Origin: Acinetobacter towneri DSM 14962 = CIP 107472
GTDB lineage: Bacteria; Pseudomonadota; Gammaproteobacteria; Pseudomonadales; Moraxellaceae
Direction: 5' to 3'
Assembly: GCF_000368785.1 (NCBI RefSeq)
Contig: NZ_KB849679.1
Span: 6,263-45,795, forward strand
DNA: 39,533 nucleotides
Part shown: in pieces, positions 18,486-26,266 of the stretch
Position numbering within the stretch: the first letter of the stretch is position 1
Layout of the letters: the number at the start of each line of letters is the position of its first letter
Position numbers and translations under genes: made by a program
The notes under the pieces: model-generated
Told to the model about the DNA's origin: nothing
Databases searched by the model: none
The model's input: the letters and a program-made list of their open reading frames with translations, nothing else

Positions 18486-19439
18486 ATGCGTCAGCAACAC
18501 TCTCATCGTATCCATCCACATCAATTCGATCAAGGCAATCCGCTGGCGCAGAATAAAATATTATATGCGGCTTTGCTGACGGCTGTCATGATGTTCTTGG
18601 AAATCTTGGGTGGCTGGATTTTTCATTCCATGGCTTTGCTGGCAGATGGCTGGCACATGAGTTCACACATGCTGGCGCTAGGTTTGGCTTATTTTGCCTA
18701 TCGGGCAGCACGTCATTATGCAGCCGATACGCGGTTTAGTTTTGGTACATGGAAAATTGAAATTTTAGCTGGCTATAGCAGTGCCATTTTATTGGTGGTG
18801 GTGGCTGCATTTATGGCAATTCACTCTATCGAGCGTTTATTTTTTCCTGTTGATATTCAGTATAACCAAGCCATTCCAATTGCGATTTTAGGGTTATTGG
18901 TCAATTTGATTTGTGCATGGTTATTACATGAAGATGATCACCATCACCATCACCATCACCATCACCATCATGAGCATACGCATGATAGCCATGACCTAAA
19001 TCAGAAAGCTGCCTTTATGCATGTGGTGGCAGATGCGGTGACTTCAATTTTTGCAATTATTGCTTTAATTGCGGGTAAATATTGGGGCTGGGATTTTCTA
19101 GATGCACTGTTAGGTATTGTTGGTTCAATTTTAGTGGCGCGTTGGGCAATAGGTTTGATGCAGGAAACAGGGAAAACATTGCTGGATGCAGAAATGGATC
19201 ATCCTGTGGTGGATGAAATTCGTGAAGTGATTGCAGAGTTACCAGTCAGTGTGATGATTACAGACTTGCATGTTTGGAAAGTTGGACAGGGTAAATTTTC
19301 CTGTATTTTGGCATTGGAAACCGCACACGATTTAGACGCAGATCAAGTCCGCACTGCTCTCGCCATTCATGAAGAAATTGTCCATATTTCAGTAGAAATT
19401 AATCCACCATCAGACTTGAATGTTCCACGTGAAACCTAA
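18486..19439 (+). CDS. dmeF: CDF-family cobalt/nickel efflux transporter DmeF
   Basis: A 317-residue cation diffusion facilitator with six membrane helices and a C-terminal cytoplasmic domain. Metal-site residues in the membrane are H57-x3-H61 and H179-x3-D183. Segments WHMSSHMLALGLAYFAYRAA and FGTWKIEILAGY are typical of DmeF rather than zinc CDF proteins. Between helices 4 and 5 is a His-rich loop with 11 consecutive histidines and more in EHTHDSHD. It exports divalent cobalt (and probably nickel) by proton exchange. Its divergent regulator DmeR supports this. The last codons contain a parS-like 16-mer. Confidence 0.92.
   Translation: MRQQHSHRIHPHQFDQGNPLAQNKILYAALLTAVMMFLEILGGWIFHSMALLADGWHMSSHMLALGLAYFAYRAARHYAADTRFSFGTWKIEILAGYSSAILLVVVAAFMAIHSIERLFFPVDIQYNQAIPIAILGLLVNLICAWLLHEDDHHHHHHHHHHHEHTHDSHDLNQKAAFMHVVADAVTSIFAIIALIAGKYWGWDFLDALLGIVGSILVARWAIGLMQETGKTLLDAEMDHPVVDEIREVIAELPVSVMITDLHVWKVGQGKFSCILALETAHDLDADQVRTALAIHEEIVHISVEINPPSDLNVPRET
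18937..18970 (+). repeat. Hexanucleotide tandem repeat in dmeF
   Basis: ATCACC is repeated five times plus four bases. It encodes most of the polyhistidine loop. Because the unit is six bases, gain or loss of units changes the number of His residues without breaking the frame. Confidence 0.9.
19421..19436. promoter_or_regulatory. parS-like ParB-binding site 2 (3' end of dmeF)
   Basis: TGTTCCACGTGAAACC differs at one position from TGTTCCACGTGGAACC (site 1 complement) and at two from TGTTTCACGTGAAACA, the general bacterial parS. Confidence 0.75.
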
Positions 19440-19557
19440 AGCGTTGCATGGCAAAAATGAGTTGTAGCAATTGCGTAATTCTGGCTTAAAAATGCTGAAT
19501 TCTGTGCATCTTTCAGCTTAGAATCAGGCTAAATTTACTTTATTTAGATGAAAACAC

Positions 19558-20259
19558 ATGATTAAACAATTGAGTTTAGCTGCCTTAATGGGATTATGCA
19601 GCGCCGTGAGCATGGCCGATGTTGCAACGGTTAGTAAAAATGTCAAACAACAGCATCCGCAACTGAAATTAGACAATATTCAAGCCACAGAAATGAAAGG
19701 TGTTTATAGTGCCTCTATGGATGGTCAAGTGGTGTATTTGAATGAAGATGCACAACATATTTTGGCGGGTTCAATGATTCGTTTAAAGGATCAGCATAAC
19801 TTAACCAAAGATTTATTGATCCAACAAAACAGTGTCGATTGGAAAAAGTTACCGTTACAAGATGCAATCAAAAGTGTGCGAGGTACGGGAAAACGTCAGA
19901 TTGCGATCTTTTCTGACCCAAATTGCCCATATTGTAAACAGCTTGAGGCTGAACTGAAAAAGCTGGACAACATTACAATCTATACCTTTATTTTGCCGTT
20001 AAAAGCGCAATCTGTTGCGCCATCTAAACAGGTGTATTGTGAGAAAAACCCTGCTCTTGCTTGGGAAAACCTGATCACAAAAGCACAATTGCCTACAAGT
20101 CAAAGCAGTTGTGCCAACCCTGTGGAGCGCAACATTGTTTTAGCGCATCGTTTAGGTGTAAACGGTACGCCTGCGATTATTTTCTCGAATGGCTTTAAAG
20201 TTATGGGAGCATATCCTGCGGCACAAATTGAACAGATTTTTAAAGAATTTGGTCTTTAA
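19558..20259 (+). CDS. dsbC: Thiol:disulfide interchange protein DsbC
   Basis: A 233-residue periplasmic disulfide isomerase. A signal peptide covers about residues 1-20 (MIKQLSLAALMGLCSAVSMA). The N-terminal dimerisation domain comes next, then a thioredoxin domain with active site C123-P-Y-C126, the cis-proline in TPAI (P205), and a second cysteine pair C161 and C185 as in E. coli DsbC. It corrects wrongly paired disulfides in the periplasm and is kept reduced by DsbD, which is not in this window. It is a single gene with a terminator about 90 bases downstream, shared with the convergent GlsB-like gene. Confidence 0.93.
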   Translation: MIKQLSLAALMGLCSAVSMADVATVSKNVKQQHPQLKLDNIQATEMKGVYSASMDGQVVYLNEDAQHILAGSMIRLKDQHNLTKDLLIQQNSVDWKKLPLQDAIKSVRGTGKRQIAIFSDPNCPYCKQLEAELKKLDNITIYTFILPLKAQSVAPSKQVYCEKNPALAWENLITKAQLPTSQSSCANPVERNIVLAHRLGVNGTPAIIFSNGFKVMGAYPAAQIEQIFKEFGL

Positions 20260-20349
20260 GAACGGCTAATTTTTTATCTGATATTGGCAACTAAAATTGT
20301 GTAGTGTGTATCGGAGCAAACCTGAAATTTGTGATTGCGAAGTAGATAT

Positions 20350-20383
20350 AAAAAAACCGCCTCAATTTTTAGGCGGTTTTTTT
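20350..20383. terminator. Bidirectional terminator between dsbC and the GlsB-like gene
   Basis: AAAAAACCGCCT and AGGCGGTTTTTTT form a stem with A-run and T-run on either side, so it can work on both strands. Confidence 0.85.
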
Positions 20384-20433
20384 ATTGAGAGAGAAGATGT
20401 TTGACTGAAAAATTACAGTCGTTAATACAGGAT

Positions 20434-20691
20434 TTAAGCACGCGATTTTTTCATGAACGTATTATAAATAAATAGAATAATCAGCGCACCAATGATGGAG
20501 GCAATAAAGCCTGCGGCAGAACCATCACCGTACAATCCCATCATACGCCCTGCATAGGTTGCCAATAAAGACCCTGCAATCCCAAGTAAGGTGGTGACAA
20601 TAAACCCTGCTTTATCATCTCCAGGATGAATCGCGCGGGCGATTAGACCTGCAATAAAACCCACCACAATTGCGACAATTAATGACCACAT
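20434..20691 (-). CDS. GlsB/YeaQ/YmgE family membrane protein
   Basis: An 85-residue very hydrophobic protein with about three helices: a glycine-rich first one (LIVAIVVGFIAGLIARAI), HPGDDKAGF in the loop, a second (TTLLGIAGSLLATYAG) and a third (FIASIIGALIILFIYNTF). This is the complete pattern of the GlsB/YeaQ/YmgE (transglycosylase-associated, misnamed) family. Members are stress-induced small inner-membrane proteins of unknown biochemical role. It stands alone between hpt and dsbC terminators. Confidence 0.88.
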   Translation of the reverse strand: MWSLIVAIVVGFIAGLIARAIHPGDDKAGFIVTTLLGIAGSLLATYAGRMMGLYGDGSAAGFIASIIGALIILFIYNTFMKKSRA

Positions 20692-20837
20692 GAGCAGCTC
20701 CTTGTTATCTTTGTTTATGTTTTACATCATGTTTCAGACTTATCTTTGCCGAAAAATCCCAAGGAAAATAGTCGAATAATGCTACAGCATGTAGTGTTTT
20801 TGTCCTGTTAGATAGATGAAATGCAAATTTCAGCCAT

Positions 20838-20869
20838 AAAAAAAAGTGATCTGAAACGATCACTTTTTT
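20838..20869 (-). terminator. hpt terminator
   Basis: AAAAGTGATC and GATCACTTTT form the stem, with A- and T-runs on both sides. It lies 20 bases after the hpt stop. Confidence 0.8.
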
Positions 20870-20888
20870 AAAGCGAGGCGTATTTGTT

Positions 20889-21416
20889 TTATAAGCCAAT
20901 TTCGCCAATAAACGGAATATGACGATATTTTTGGTCATAATCCAAGCCATAACCGACAATAAACTTATCTTCAATTTCAAAGCCCATAAATTTAACTTCA
21001 AGCTCAATTTCACGGCGTGATGGCTTGCTAATTAAGGTACACAGCTCAATTGAATTTGGCTCACGGGTTTGCAAAATTTCCATCACTTTATTTAGGGTGT
21101 TGCCCGAGTCGATAATATCTTCAACCACCAAGACATCTTTACCGCGAATTTCACCATCCAAATCTTTTAAAATTTTCACATCACGCGATGACACAGTACC
21201 TCCGCCGTAGCTGGATACAGTCATAAAATCCAGTTCATGCGGCTTTTGAATGGTGCGGCATAAATCTGCCATGAACAATACAGAACCACGTAATAAGCCA
21301 ATTAAAACCAACTCTTTGTCGCTATTGGCATAGTGAGCATTAATTTTTTGACCAAGTTCCTGAACTTTTGTTTGGATTTCTTCTGCAGAAATCAAAACCT
21401 GCATTTCAACTGTCAT
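20889..21416 (-). CDS. hpt: Hypoxanthine phosphoribosyltransferase
   Basis: A 175-residue type I phosphoribosyltransferase that makes IMP (and usually GMP) from hypoxanthine (guanine) and PRPP. The PRPP-binding loop is [12 protein letters not shown] (E99, D100, D103), the flexible-loop pair [10 protein letters not shown] is at 68-77, and [15 protein letters not shown] closes the purine site. I use the ATG at 21416, giving [15 protein letters not shown]; 54 further in-frame bases upstream look non-coding. It belongs to purine salvage, as does the neighbouring guaD, but the gap of over 200 bases suggests separate transcription. Confidence 0.93.
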   Translation of the reverse strand: MTVEMQVLISAEEIQTKVQELGQKINAHYANSDKELVLIGLLRGSVLFMADLCRTIQKPHELDFMTVSSYGGGTVSSRDVKILKDLDGEIRGKDVLVVEDIIDSGNTLNKVMEILQTREPNSIELCTLISKPSRREIELEVKFMGFEIEDKFIVGYGLDYDQKYRHIPFIGEIGL

Positions 21417-21533
21417 GGGTAGATACCTAAAAAGCAAAAATAAAAAAGGTGTTGACCTGCAACACCCCAAAATATGCGCTAATTTTAATATATCTTGCGC
21501 GATGTTGCACGTGCTTGCATGGTTAAAATAGCA

Positions 21534-21683
21534 TCATTTTTGTGCTGAGTGAGAATCTGAGCGTAACAACAAAGCACAACCGAGTATCAGCATTGCCCAT
21601 CCGATGGGTTTTATATACGAGGATTGCGCAGGTTTAGCCACCTGCTGCTGAGTTTTGATTGGGTTGGTAGTAGGCACGTTGTC
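21534..21683 (-). CDS. Possible small single-helix membrane protein (tentative)
   Basis: A 49-residue frame from an ATG at 21683, MDNVPTTNPIKTQQQ, with one hydrophobic helix (PIGWAMLILGCALLL) and a short polar tail. It overlaps the last 50 bases of guaD in another frame, as translationally coupled genes often do. I do not recognise a family and no strong ribosome site is visible. It may be a chance frame; it is listed because the 21417-21633 gap has no other content and the polar-helix-polar pattern is protein-like. Confidence 0.25.
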   Translation of the reverse strand, partial: DNVPTTNPIKTQQQVAKPAQSSYIKPIGWAMLILGCALLLRSDSHSAQK

Positions 21684-22974
21684 CATAAATATAGGTCGCA
21701 TGAATATTACGGTCATCTGCTAAAGTAATGAGGGCAAATAATGCATCTTCAAGATGTTTGGAACGTTGTTGTCGTAAGCGTTGTAAAGCGGTGGCATTTA
21801 AATCCAGCACCACAAAATCGGCTTCTTTGCCTACCTTAAAATTCCCCAGCTTATCGTCTAAGTCCAAAGCTTTGGCAGCACCTAATGTGGCGTGATACAA
21901 CGCTTCAAAAGCAGAGAGTTTTGCCCCTTGCAGTTGTTGTACTTTATAGGCTTCATTGAGGATATGCAGTACATTAAACGTGGTGCCTGCGCCAATATCT
22001 GTACCTAAACCGACCTTCACCTGTCGCTCCCAAGTTTTATGCAGCGGAAATAAACCGCTGCCCAAAAATAAATTGGAGCTTGGACAAAAGGCAATTGCAG
22101 AATCGGTATGATGCAGACATTGCCATTCATGTTCTTCTAAATGCACACAATGCGCAAAAACCGAACGTGAACCTGTTAAACCATAGTGATGATAAACATC
22201 TAAATATCCATTTTGCTCTGGAAATAATTGTTTCACCCACGCAATTTCATTGTGATTTTCACTTAAATGGGTATGTACATAAACATCGGGATATTCGGCT
22301 TTGAGTTGCCCTGCCCGCGCCAGTTGCTCAGGGCTAGAAGTCGGTGCAAAACGTGGCGTAATCGCGTAGAGATTACGTCCTTTTCCATGCCATTTTTCAA
22401 TCAACGCTTTAGAGTCTGTATAGCCTGAGTCTGCACTGTCACACAATACTTCAGGTGCATGCCGATCCATCAGCACTTTACCTGCAATTAAACGCATTTG
22501 ATGTTGTGCTGCCGCTTCAAACAACGCATCTACCGATTCAGGATGTACCGTACAAAACACCAAAGCTGTGGTGGTGCCATTTTTCAGTAATTCCTGCACA
22601 AAAAATTGTGCAATCTGATCAGCATAGGCTTTATCTGCAAATTGCAGTTCAGTCGGAAAAGTATAAGTATTCAGCCATTCCAGTAATTGTTCACCATACG
22701 CGCCAATCATTTCAGTCTGTGGAAAATGAATATGGGTGTCGATGAAGCCAGGCACAATGAGATGGTCAGGATAATGTTGGAACTCAGTGTTGGCGTTTAG
22801 CTGTGCCTGCCCTTCTTGCCATGAACCAAACCACTGAATTTTGCCTTGTTCGCAAATTAACAAGCCATCGTCTACATAACGGACTTGTTCTGAAATTTGA
22901 TCGGCTTGGCTGGTACAGTTTTTGAAATCAAGAAAGCGACCACGAATTGCGGTGCGTTGTACAGGAGATGGCAT
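21634..22974 (-). CDS. guaD: Guanine deaminase
   Basis: A 446-residue zinc amidohydrolase that converts guanine to xanthine and ammonia. Metal and substrate motifs are in order: GFIDTHIHFPQ (H81, H83), LMDRHAPE, HTHLSENHNE, FAHCVHL, FCPSSNLFLGSGLFP and GLGTDIGAG. It continues as EADFVVLD near the end, the returning strand of the composite domain. I set the start at the second ATG (22974), which has AGGTTG upstream; an ATG at 22995 would add seven residues. With hpt it suggests purine salvage and catabolism in this segment. Confidence 0.93.
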   Translation of the reverse strand: MPSPVQRTAIRGRFLDFKNCTSQADQISEQVRYVDDGLLICEQGKIQWFGSWQEGQAQLNANTEFQHYPDHLIVPGFIDTHIHFPQTEMIGAYGEQLLEWLNTYTFPTELQFADKAYADQIAQFFVQELLKNGTTTALVFCTVHPESVDALFEAAAQHQMRLIAGKVLMDRHAPEVLCDSADSGYTDSKALIEKWHGKGRNLYAITPRFAPTSSPEQLARAGQLKAEYPDVYVHTHLSENHNEIAWVKQLFPEQNGYLDVYHHYGLTGSRSVFAHCVHLEEHEWQCLHHTDSAIAFCPSSNLFLGSGLFPLHKTWERQVKVGLGTDIGAGTTFNVLHILNEAYKVQQLQGAKLSAFEALYHATLGAAKALDLDDKLGNFKVGKEADFVVLDLNATALQRLRQQRSKHLEDALFALITLADDRNIHATYIYGQRAYYQPNQNSAAGG

Positions 22975-23083
22975 AAAACAACCTACATTTTTCATTTTTT
23001 CAAGAGATTGTACCTTAAATGTGGCTTGTAGCAGTATGATAAAATTTATCGTACGGTAAATTAAAACTTAGCTCAATTGATAT

Positions 23084-23110
23084 AAAAAAGCCCTCTCGAA
23101 AGAAGGCTTG
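23084..23110 (-). terminator. Terminator after the TerC/Alx gene
   Basis: On the minus strand AAGCCTTCTTTCGAGAGGGCTT folds as a short interrupted stem and ends in six T residues, 26 bases after the stop codon at 23136. Confidence 0.65.
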
Positions 23111-23135
23111 CAACGATGGTGGGGATTATTAAATT

Positions 23136-24101
23136 TTATAATGTGGTTTCATGGTGTTTTCGACTATGTCGAATTGATAACCACGCAGTGATTGTCAGCA
23201 CAAGTACAATAAAGCCGAGTGAAATCCAGATAGGCATGTGGAATACATCTAACATCAGCATTTTAAAGCCAATAAATAGTAAAATTAAACCCAGTCCATA
23301 CGGTAAATAATGCATTTTAGTGGCTGCGCCTGAGAGCAAGAAAAACATGGCACGTAAGCCCAAAATAGCCATAAGATTTGCAGTGAGTACAATAAACGGA
23401 TCGGTAGTCACGGCAAAAATTGCAGGGATAGAATCCACGGCAAAAATAACGTCAGATGCTTCGACCAAAATTAAAACTAAAAATAATGGCGTTGCCCAAA
23501 GTACACCATTTTGGCGCACAAAAAACTGATCTTTTTCCAGTGTTGGGGTAATACGCATGTGTTTGCGTAGCCATTTCAACAACGCCATATCTTCAATATT
23601 GCTGGCTTCTTGCTCTGGACCTTTTAAGAATTTAAAGCCTGTGTAGACCAAAAATGCGCCAAAAATATACAAAATCCAGGAGAATTCTTGTACAAACCAA
23701 GCTCCAATAAAAATAAAAATGGTTCTGAGAATAATTGCGCCCAGTACGCCGTAGAGTAAAATTTTACGCTGTAAGCCCGGTGGGATGGCGAATGCGGCGA
23801 AGATCATCAACCAAACGAATACATTATCAATCGCCAGTGATTTTTCCAGCAAATAACCCGCAAAGTATTCCATGACTTTGGTGTTGGCGAGTTCTAGCCC
23901 AACGCTGTGTTTAAGATACAGCCATAAACCGCCACCAAATAAAGCTGCCACACTGACCCAGGCGATACTCCAATACGCAGCGGTTTTGACTTTGACCGAT
24001 TCGCCTGCTTTTTGTTTAAAGCCTAAGAAGTCAATGGCGAGCATGACTGCAACAATTGCAAAAAAGACCAGATATAGCCATAAATTGCCGATGGATTCCA
24101 T
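23136..24101 (-). CDS. alx: TerC/Alx family membrane protein, probable manganese exporter
   Basis: A 321-residue inner-membrane protein with about nine helices. Family motifs are present: MLAIDFLGF near the N-terminus, the acidic pair LEKSLAIDNVFVW, and the second repeat LVEASDVIFAVDSIPAIFAVT, whose aspartates are the family's likely metal ligands. The start is the ATG at 24101, with GGAG seven bases before it; ten extra in-frame residues upstream lie in the riboswitch region. A yybP-ykoY riboswitch with its terminator lies directly upstream, so the gene should be switched on by Mn(II), which supports a role in Mn export like E. coli Alx. Tellurite resistance, the family's old label, is not supported. 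Confidence 0.88.
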   Translation of the reverse strand: MESIGNLWLYLVFFAIVAVMLAIDFLGFKQKAGESVKVKTAAYWSIAWVSVAALFGGGLWLYLKHSVGLELANTKVMEYFAGYLLEKSLAIDNVFVWLMIFAAFAIPPGLQRKILLYGVLGAIILRTIFIFIGAWFVQEFSWILYIFGAFLVYTGFKFLKGPEQEASNIEDMALLKWLRKHMRITPTLEKDQFFVRQNGVLWATPLFLVLILVEASDVIFAVDSIPAIFAVTTDPFIVLTANLMAILGLRAMFFLLSGAATKMHYLPYGLGLILLFIGFKMLMLDVFHMPIWISLGFIVLVLTITAWLSIRHSRKHHETTL

Positions 24102-24129
24102 ACAATCTCCACATCCAACAACTGGCCAC

Positions 24130-24190
24130 AAAAAAACCTTGACCTGTTGTCAGATGATTTCAAACATCTGTAACAACATGATCAAGGTCT
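24130..24190 (-). terminator. Riboswitch-controlled terminator upstream of alx
   Basis: On the minus strand GACCTTGA and TCAAGGT close a long stem that also pairs CAGATG with CATCTG, followed by seven T residues (24130-24136). The CCTTG arm is also needed to close the aptamer, so the two structures exclude each other. Confidence 0.75.
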
Positions 24191-24325
24191 TGCCTACATA
24201 GAGCGGACTTGTATCAACAAGTATGTGCACTATGCTCAGCGTCCGACTTTTTGCAAAGTGTAATGACGAAACGCTGACACGTTAAAGTTATATTTTAACG
24301 CTTGGAGGAGGCTACTCCCCTTGTT
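24181..24325 (-). promoter_or_regulatory. yybP-ykoY (Mn2+) riboswitch aptamer
   Basis: The minus strand reads AACAAGGGGAGTAGCC at 24325, the hallmark 5' block. It then has ACATACTTG before a short hairpin with CAAGTCCGCTC, and closes with GTAGGCAAGACCTTG (24195-24181). CAAGG at the 5' end pairs with CCTTG at the 3' end to form P1. These blocks match yybP-ykoY riboswitches of alx and mntP genes as I know them. Binding of Mn(II) should stabilise P1, keep CCTTG out of the terminator and let transcription reach alx. The remaining 24326-24499 sequence is AT-rich and should hold the promoter. Confidence 0.85.
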
Positions 24326-24499
24326 CAACATAATTTGGGATTAGGACGCTGCCTAAATCTGCGTAAAGAATTACATAATTTTAAGTGTTGTGCAATTTAT
24401 TCTGTATGGTAAATCACTTTAATTTGTACAAATTCAGCACAATATTTCGTAAAGAGTGTGGCAAATTGAAAAAATAGATTTAGTTTGATAGGTGGACTT

Positions 24500-24781
24500 A
24501 TGCAAATTCAACATCAAGAAACCCAACGCGGTGGCGAGTTTTTTATTGAACGAGATGGTCGGCATATCGCTGAAATTACTTATCAATATCAAGATGATCA
24601 CACTATTTTAGCAGATCACACTTGGGTCGATCTGACATTACGAGGTCAAGGGGTTGCCCGTCAGCTATTAGATATTTTGGTCGCCTTTGCACGTGAAAAG
24701 CAGCTAAAAATTGTACCCGTGTGCTCTTATATTGAGACGGCTTTTGAAACAGATACACAATATGCTGATGTCGTGGCTTAA
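24500..24781 (+). CDS. Small GNAT-fold acetyltransferase (YjdJ-like)
   Basis: A 93-residue protein of the short GNAT group. The acetyl-CoA-binding turn is RGQGVARQLLD, preceded by HTWVDLTL and followed by VPVCSYIETAF, where the VCSY element is the family's conserved end. Only one acetyltransferase core is present and there is no signal peptide. The substrate is unknown. The ATG at 24500 has AGGTGG upstream. It is divergent from the Alx riboswitch region and stands alone. Confidence 0.85.
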   Translation: MQIQHQETQRGGEFFIERDGRHIAEITYQYQDDHTILADHTWVDLTLRGQGVARQLLDILVAFAREKQLKIVPVCSYIETAFETDTQYADVVA

Positions 24782-24885
24782 AAGTCTTTCTACGTTGAAA
24801 TAATCTAATGTGTTGGTATTAAAACAGCATGCAGACTTCGTCTGTCGTGCAGTCTAAAATTTTCTTGAAAATATTATAAAAGCCC

Positions 24886-24922
24886 AAAAAAGCCAATCCA
24901 CAGCGCGTAGATTGGCTTTTTT
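24886..24922 (-). terminator. Alcohol dehydrogenase terminator
   Basis: AAAAAAGCCAATC and GATTGGCTTTTTT form a perfect stem around 11 bases. It follows the adh stop by about 20 bases on the minus strand and could also stop the convergent GNAT gene. Confidence 0.85.
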
Positions 24923-24942
24923 GTAACATAGTTAAGCCAAGA

Positions 24943-26028
24943 TTATTCGTAATTAATCATCACTTTCATGGCATTTTCATCTGAAGCATGTTTAAACACA
25001 TCATAGGCTTTTTCAAATTCAGAGAATTTAAAATGGTGCGTTGCCAGTTTTTCTAAAGGTAATTTGCCTGAACAGCAGGTTTTTAACAGCATACCTGTCG
25101 TATTGGTATTCACCAAACCCGTAGTGATGGTCAGGTTTTTAATCCAGAGTTTGTTTAACTCAAAATTTACCGACTTACCATGTACGCCCACATTGGCAAT
25201 ATGTCCGCCCTCTTTCACGACATTTTGGCAAATATCCCAAGTGGCTTCGACACCTACAGCTTCCATGGCACAGTCTACCCCGCGACCACCTGTAATCTCT
25301 AAAATACGTTGTACCGCATCTTCTTTGGCAGAGTTAATGGTATAGGTTGCACCCAACTCTTTTGCCATCGCCAAGCGGTTATCATCCATATCAACTGCAA
25401 TAATTTGTGCAGGAGAATAGAACTGTGCGGTAAGCAGACAACCCATGCCAATTGGACCTGTACCCACAATTGCAATGGTATCACCAGGTTTAACATTGCC
25501 GTATTGCACACCAATTTCATGTGAAGTTGGCAATACATCAGACAAGAAAACCGCAACTTCTTCATTTAAACCTTCAGGCAGCAAATATAAAGAAGTGTCT
25601 GCAAATGGAGTACGGACATATTCAGCATGAGTACCATCAATCATATATCCCATGATCCAACCGCCTTCATTTTGGCAGTGTGCATAGAGTTGTTTTTGAC
25701 AGTTTTCACAAGTACCACAACGGCTGACACAAGAAATAATCACCTTGTCGCCTTTTTTGAAATTTTTGACTGCCGAACCGACTTCTTCAACAATCCCGAT
25801 GCCTTCGTGACCTAAAATACGGCCATCAAATTGCCCTGTCTTGGCAACTGCAGTGTCTTGAATTTCTGGGTTTTTACCCTTCCAAATACCTAAGTCAGTA
25901 CCGCAAATGGTAGTTTTGGTGAGACGAATCACGGCATCTGTTGGTTGTAAAATTTCTGGACGTGGGCGTTCTTCAAAACGAATATCATTGGCGCCGTGGT
26001 AGACCATGGCTTTCATTGTTTTTGACAT
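24943..26028 (-). CDS. Zinc-dependent alcohol dehydrogenase (MDR family)
   Basis: A 361-residue medium-chain dehydrogenase. The catalytic zinc site is indicated by C42 (TICGTD) and the GHE motif at 73-75. A structural zinc lobe is complete with C104, C107, C110 and C118. The Rossmann nucleotide loop GTGPIGMG is at 189-196, and IAVDMDDNRLAMAKELGA carries an acidic residue that favours NAD over NADP. The start is the ATG at 26028 with AAGAAGG nine bases upstream; the frame continues further up but without protein-like sequence. It oxidises alcohols or reduces aldehydes; the substrate cannot be told. It is a single gene with its own terminator. Confidence 0.9.
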   Translation of the reverse strand: MSKTMKAMVYHGANDIRFEERPRPEILQPTDAVIRLTKTTICGTDLGIWKGKNPEIQDTAVAKTGQFDGRILGHEGIGIVEEVGSAVKNFKKGDKVIISCVSRCGTCENCQKQLYAHCQNEGGWIMGYMIDGTHAEYVRTPFADTSLYLLPEGLNEEVAVFLSDVLPTSHEIGVQYGNVKPGDTIAIVGTGPIGMGCLLTAQFYSPAQIIAVDMDDNRLAMAKELGATYTINSAKEDAVQRILEITGGRGVDCAMEAVGVEATWDICQNVVKEGGHIANVGVHGKSVNFELNKLWIKNLTITTGLVNTNTTGMLLKTCCSGKLPLEKLATHHFKFSEFEKAYDVFKHASDENAMKVMINYE

Positions 26029-26196
26029 TGTGACCATCCTTCTTAGTAATGATGATGAAAGACATCCAGCAGCCAACCTGTAGCAACCGTCATGCTCGCA
26101 GGATGTAATCTTTTTAAAGTAACAGGTCAAGATGACAAGTTCATGAGCAGTATTGTTGCTTTTAATAATTATAATATATAAATTTATAATTAATAT

Positions 26197-26237
26197 AAAA
26201 ATCCCCTATTTTTTGCCAAAAACAGGGGATTTTTTTT
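26197..26237. terminator. Terminator after mpl
   Basis: AAATCCCCT and AGGGGATTT form a stem with T-runs on both strands, 30 bases after the mpl stop. It separates mpl from the adh gene. Confidence 0.75.
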
Positions 26238-26266
26238 GAAAGAGTTTTAAATCAGTTTAAGCGATT

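Noticed and set aside
18937..18970. Hexamer tract as a CRISPR-like or satellite element
   Set aside because: It is in frame, encodes the expected His-rich loop of DmeF, and has no spacers.
24826..24850. Hairpin near the end of the GNAT gene as its terminator
   Set aside because: The stem is short and interrupted and there is no T-run; the following perfect stem at 24886-24922 is a better stop.
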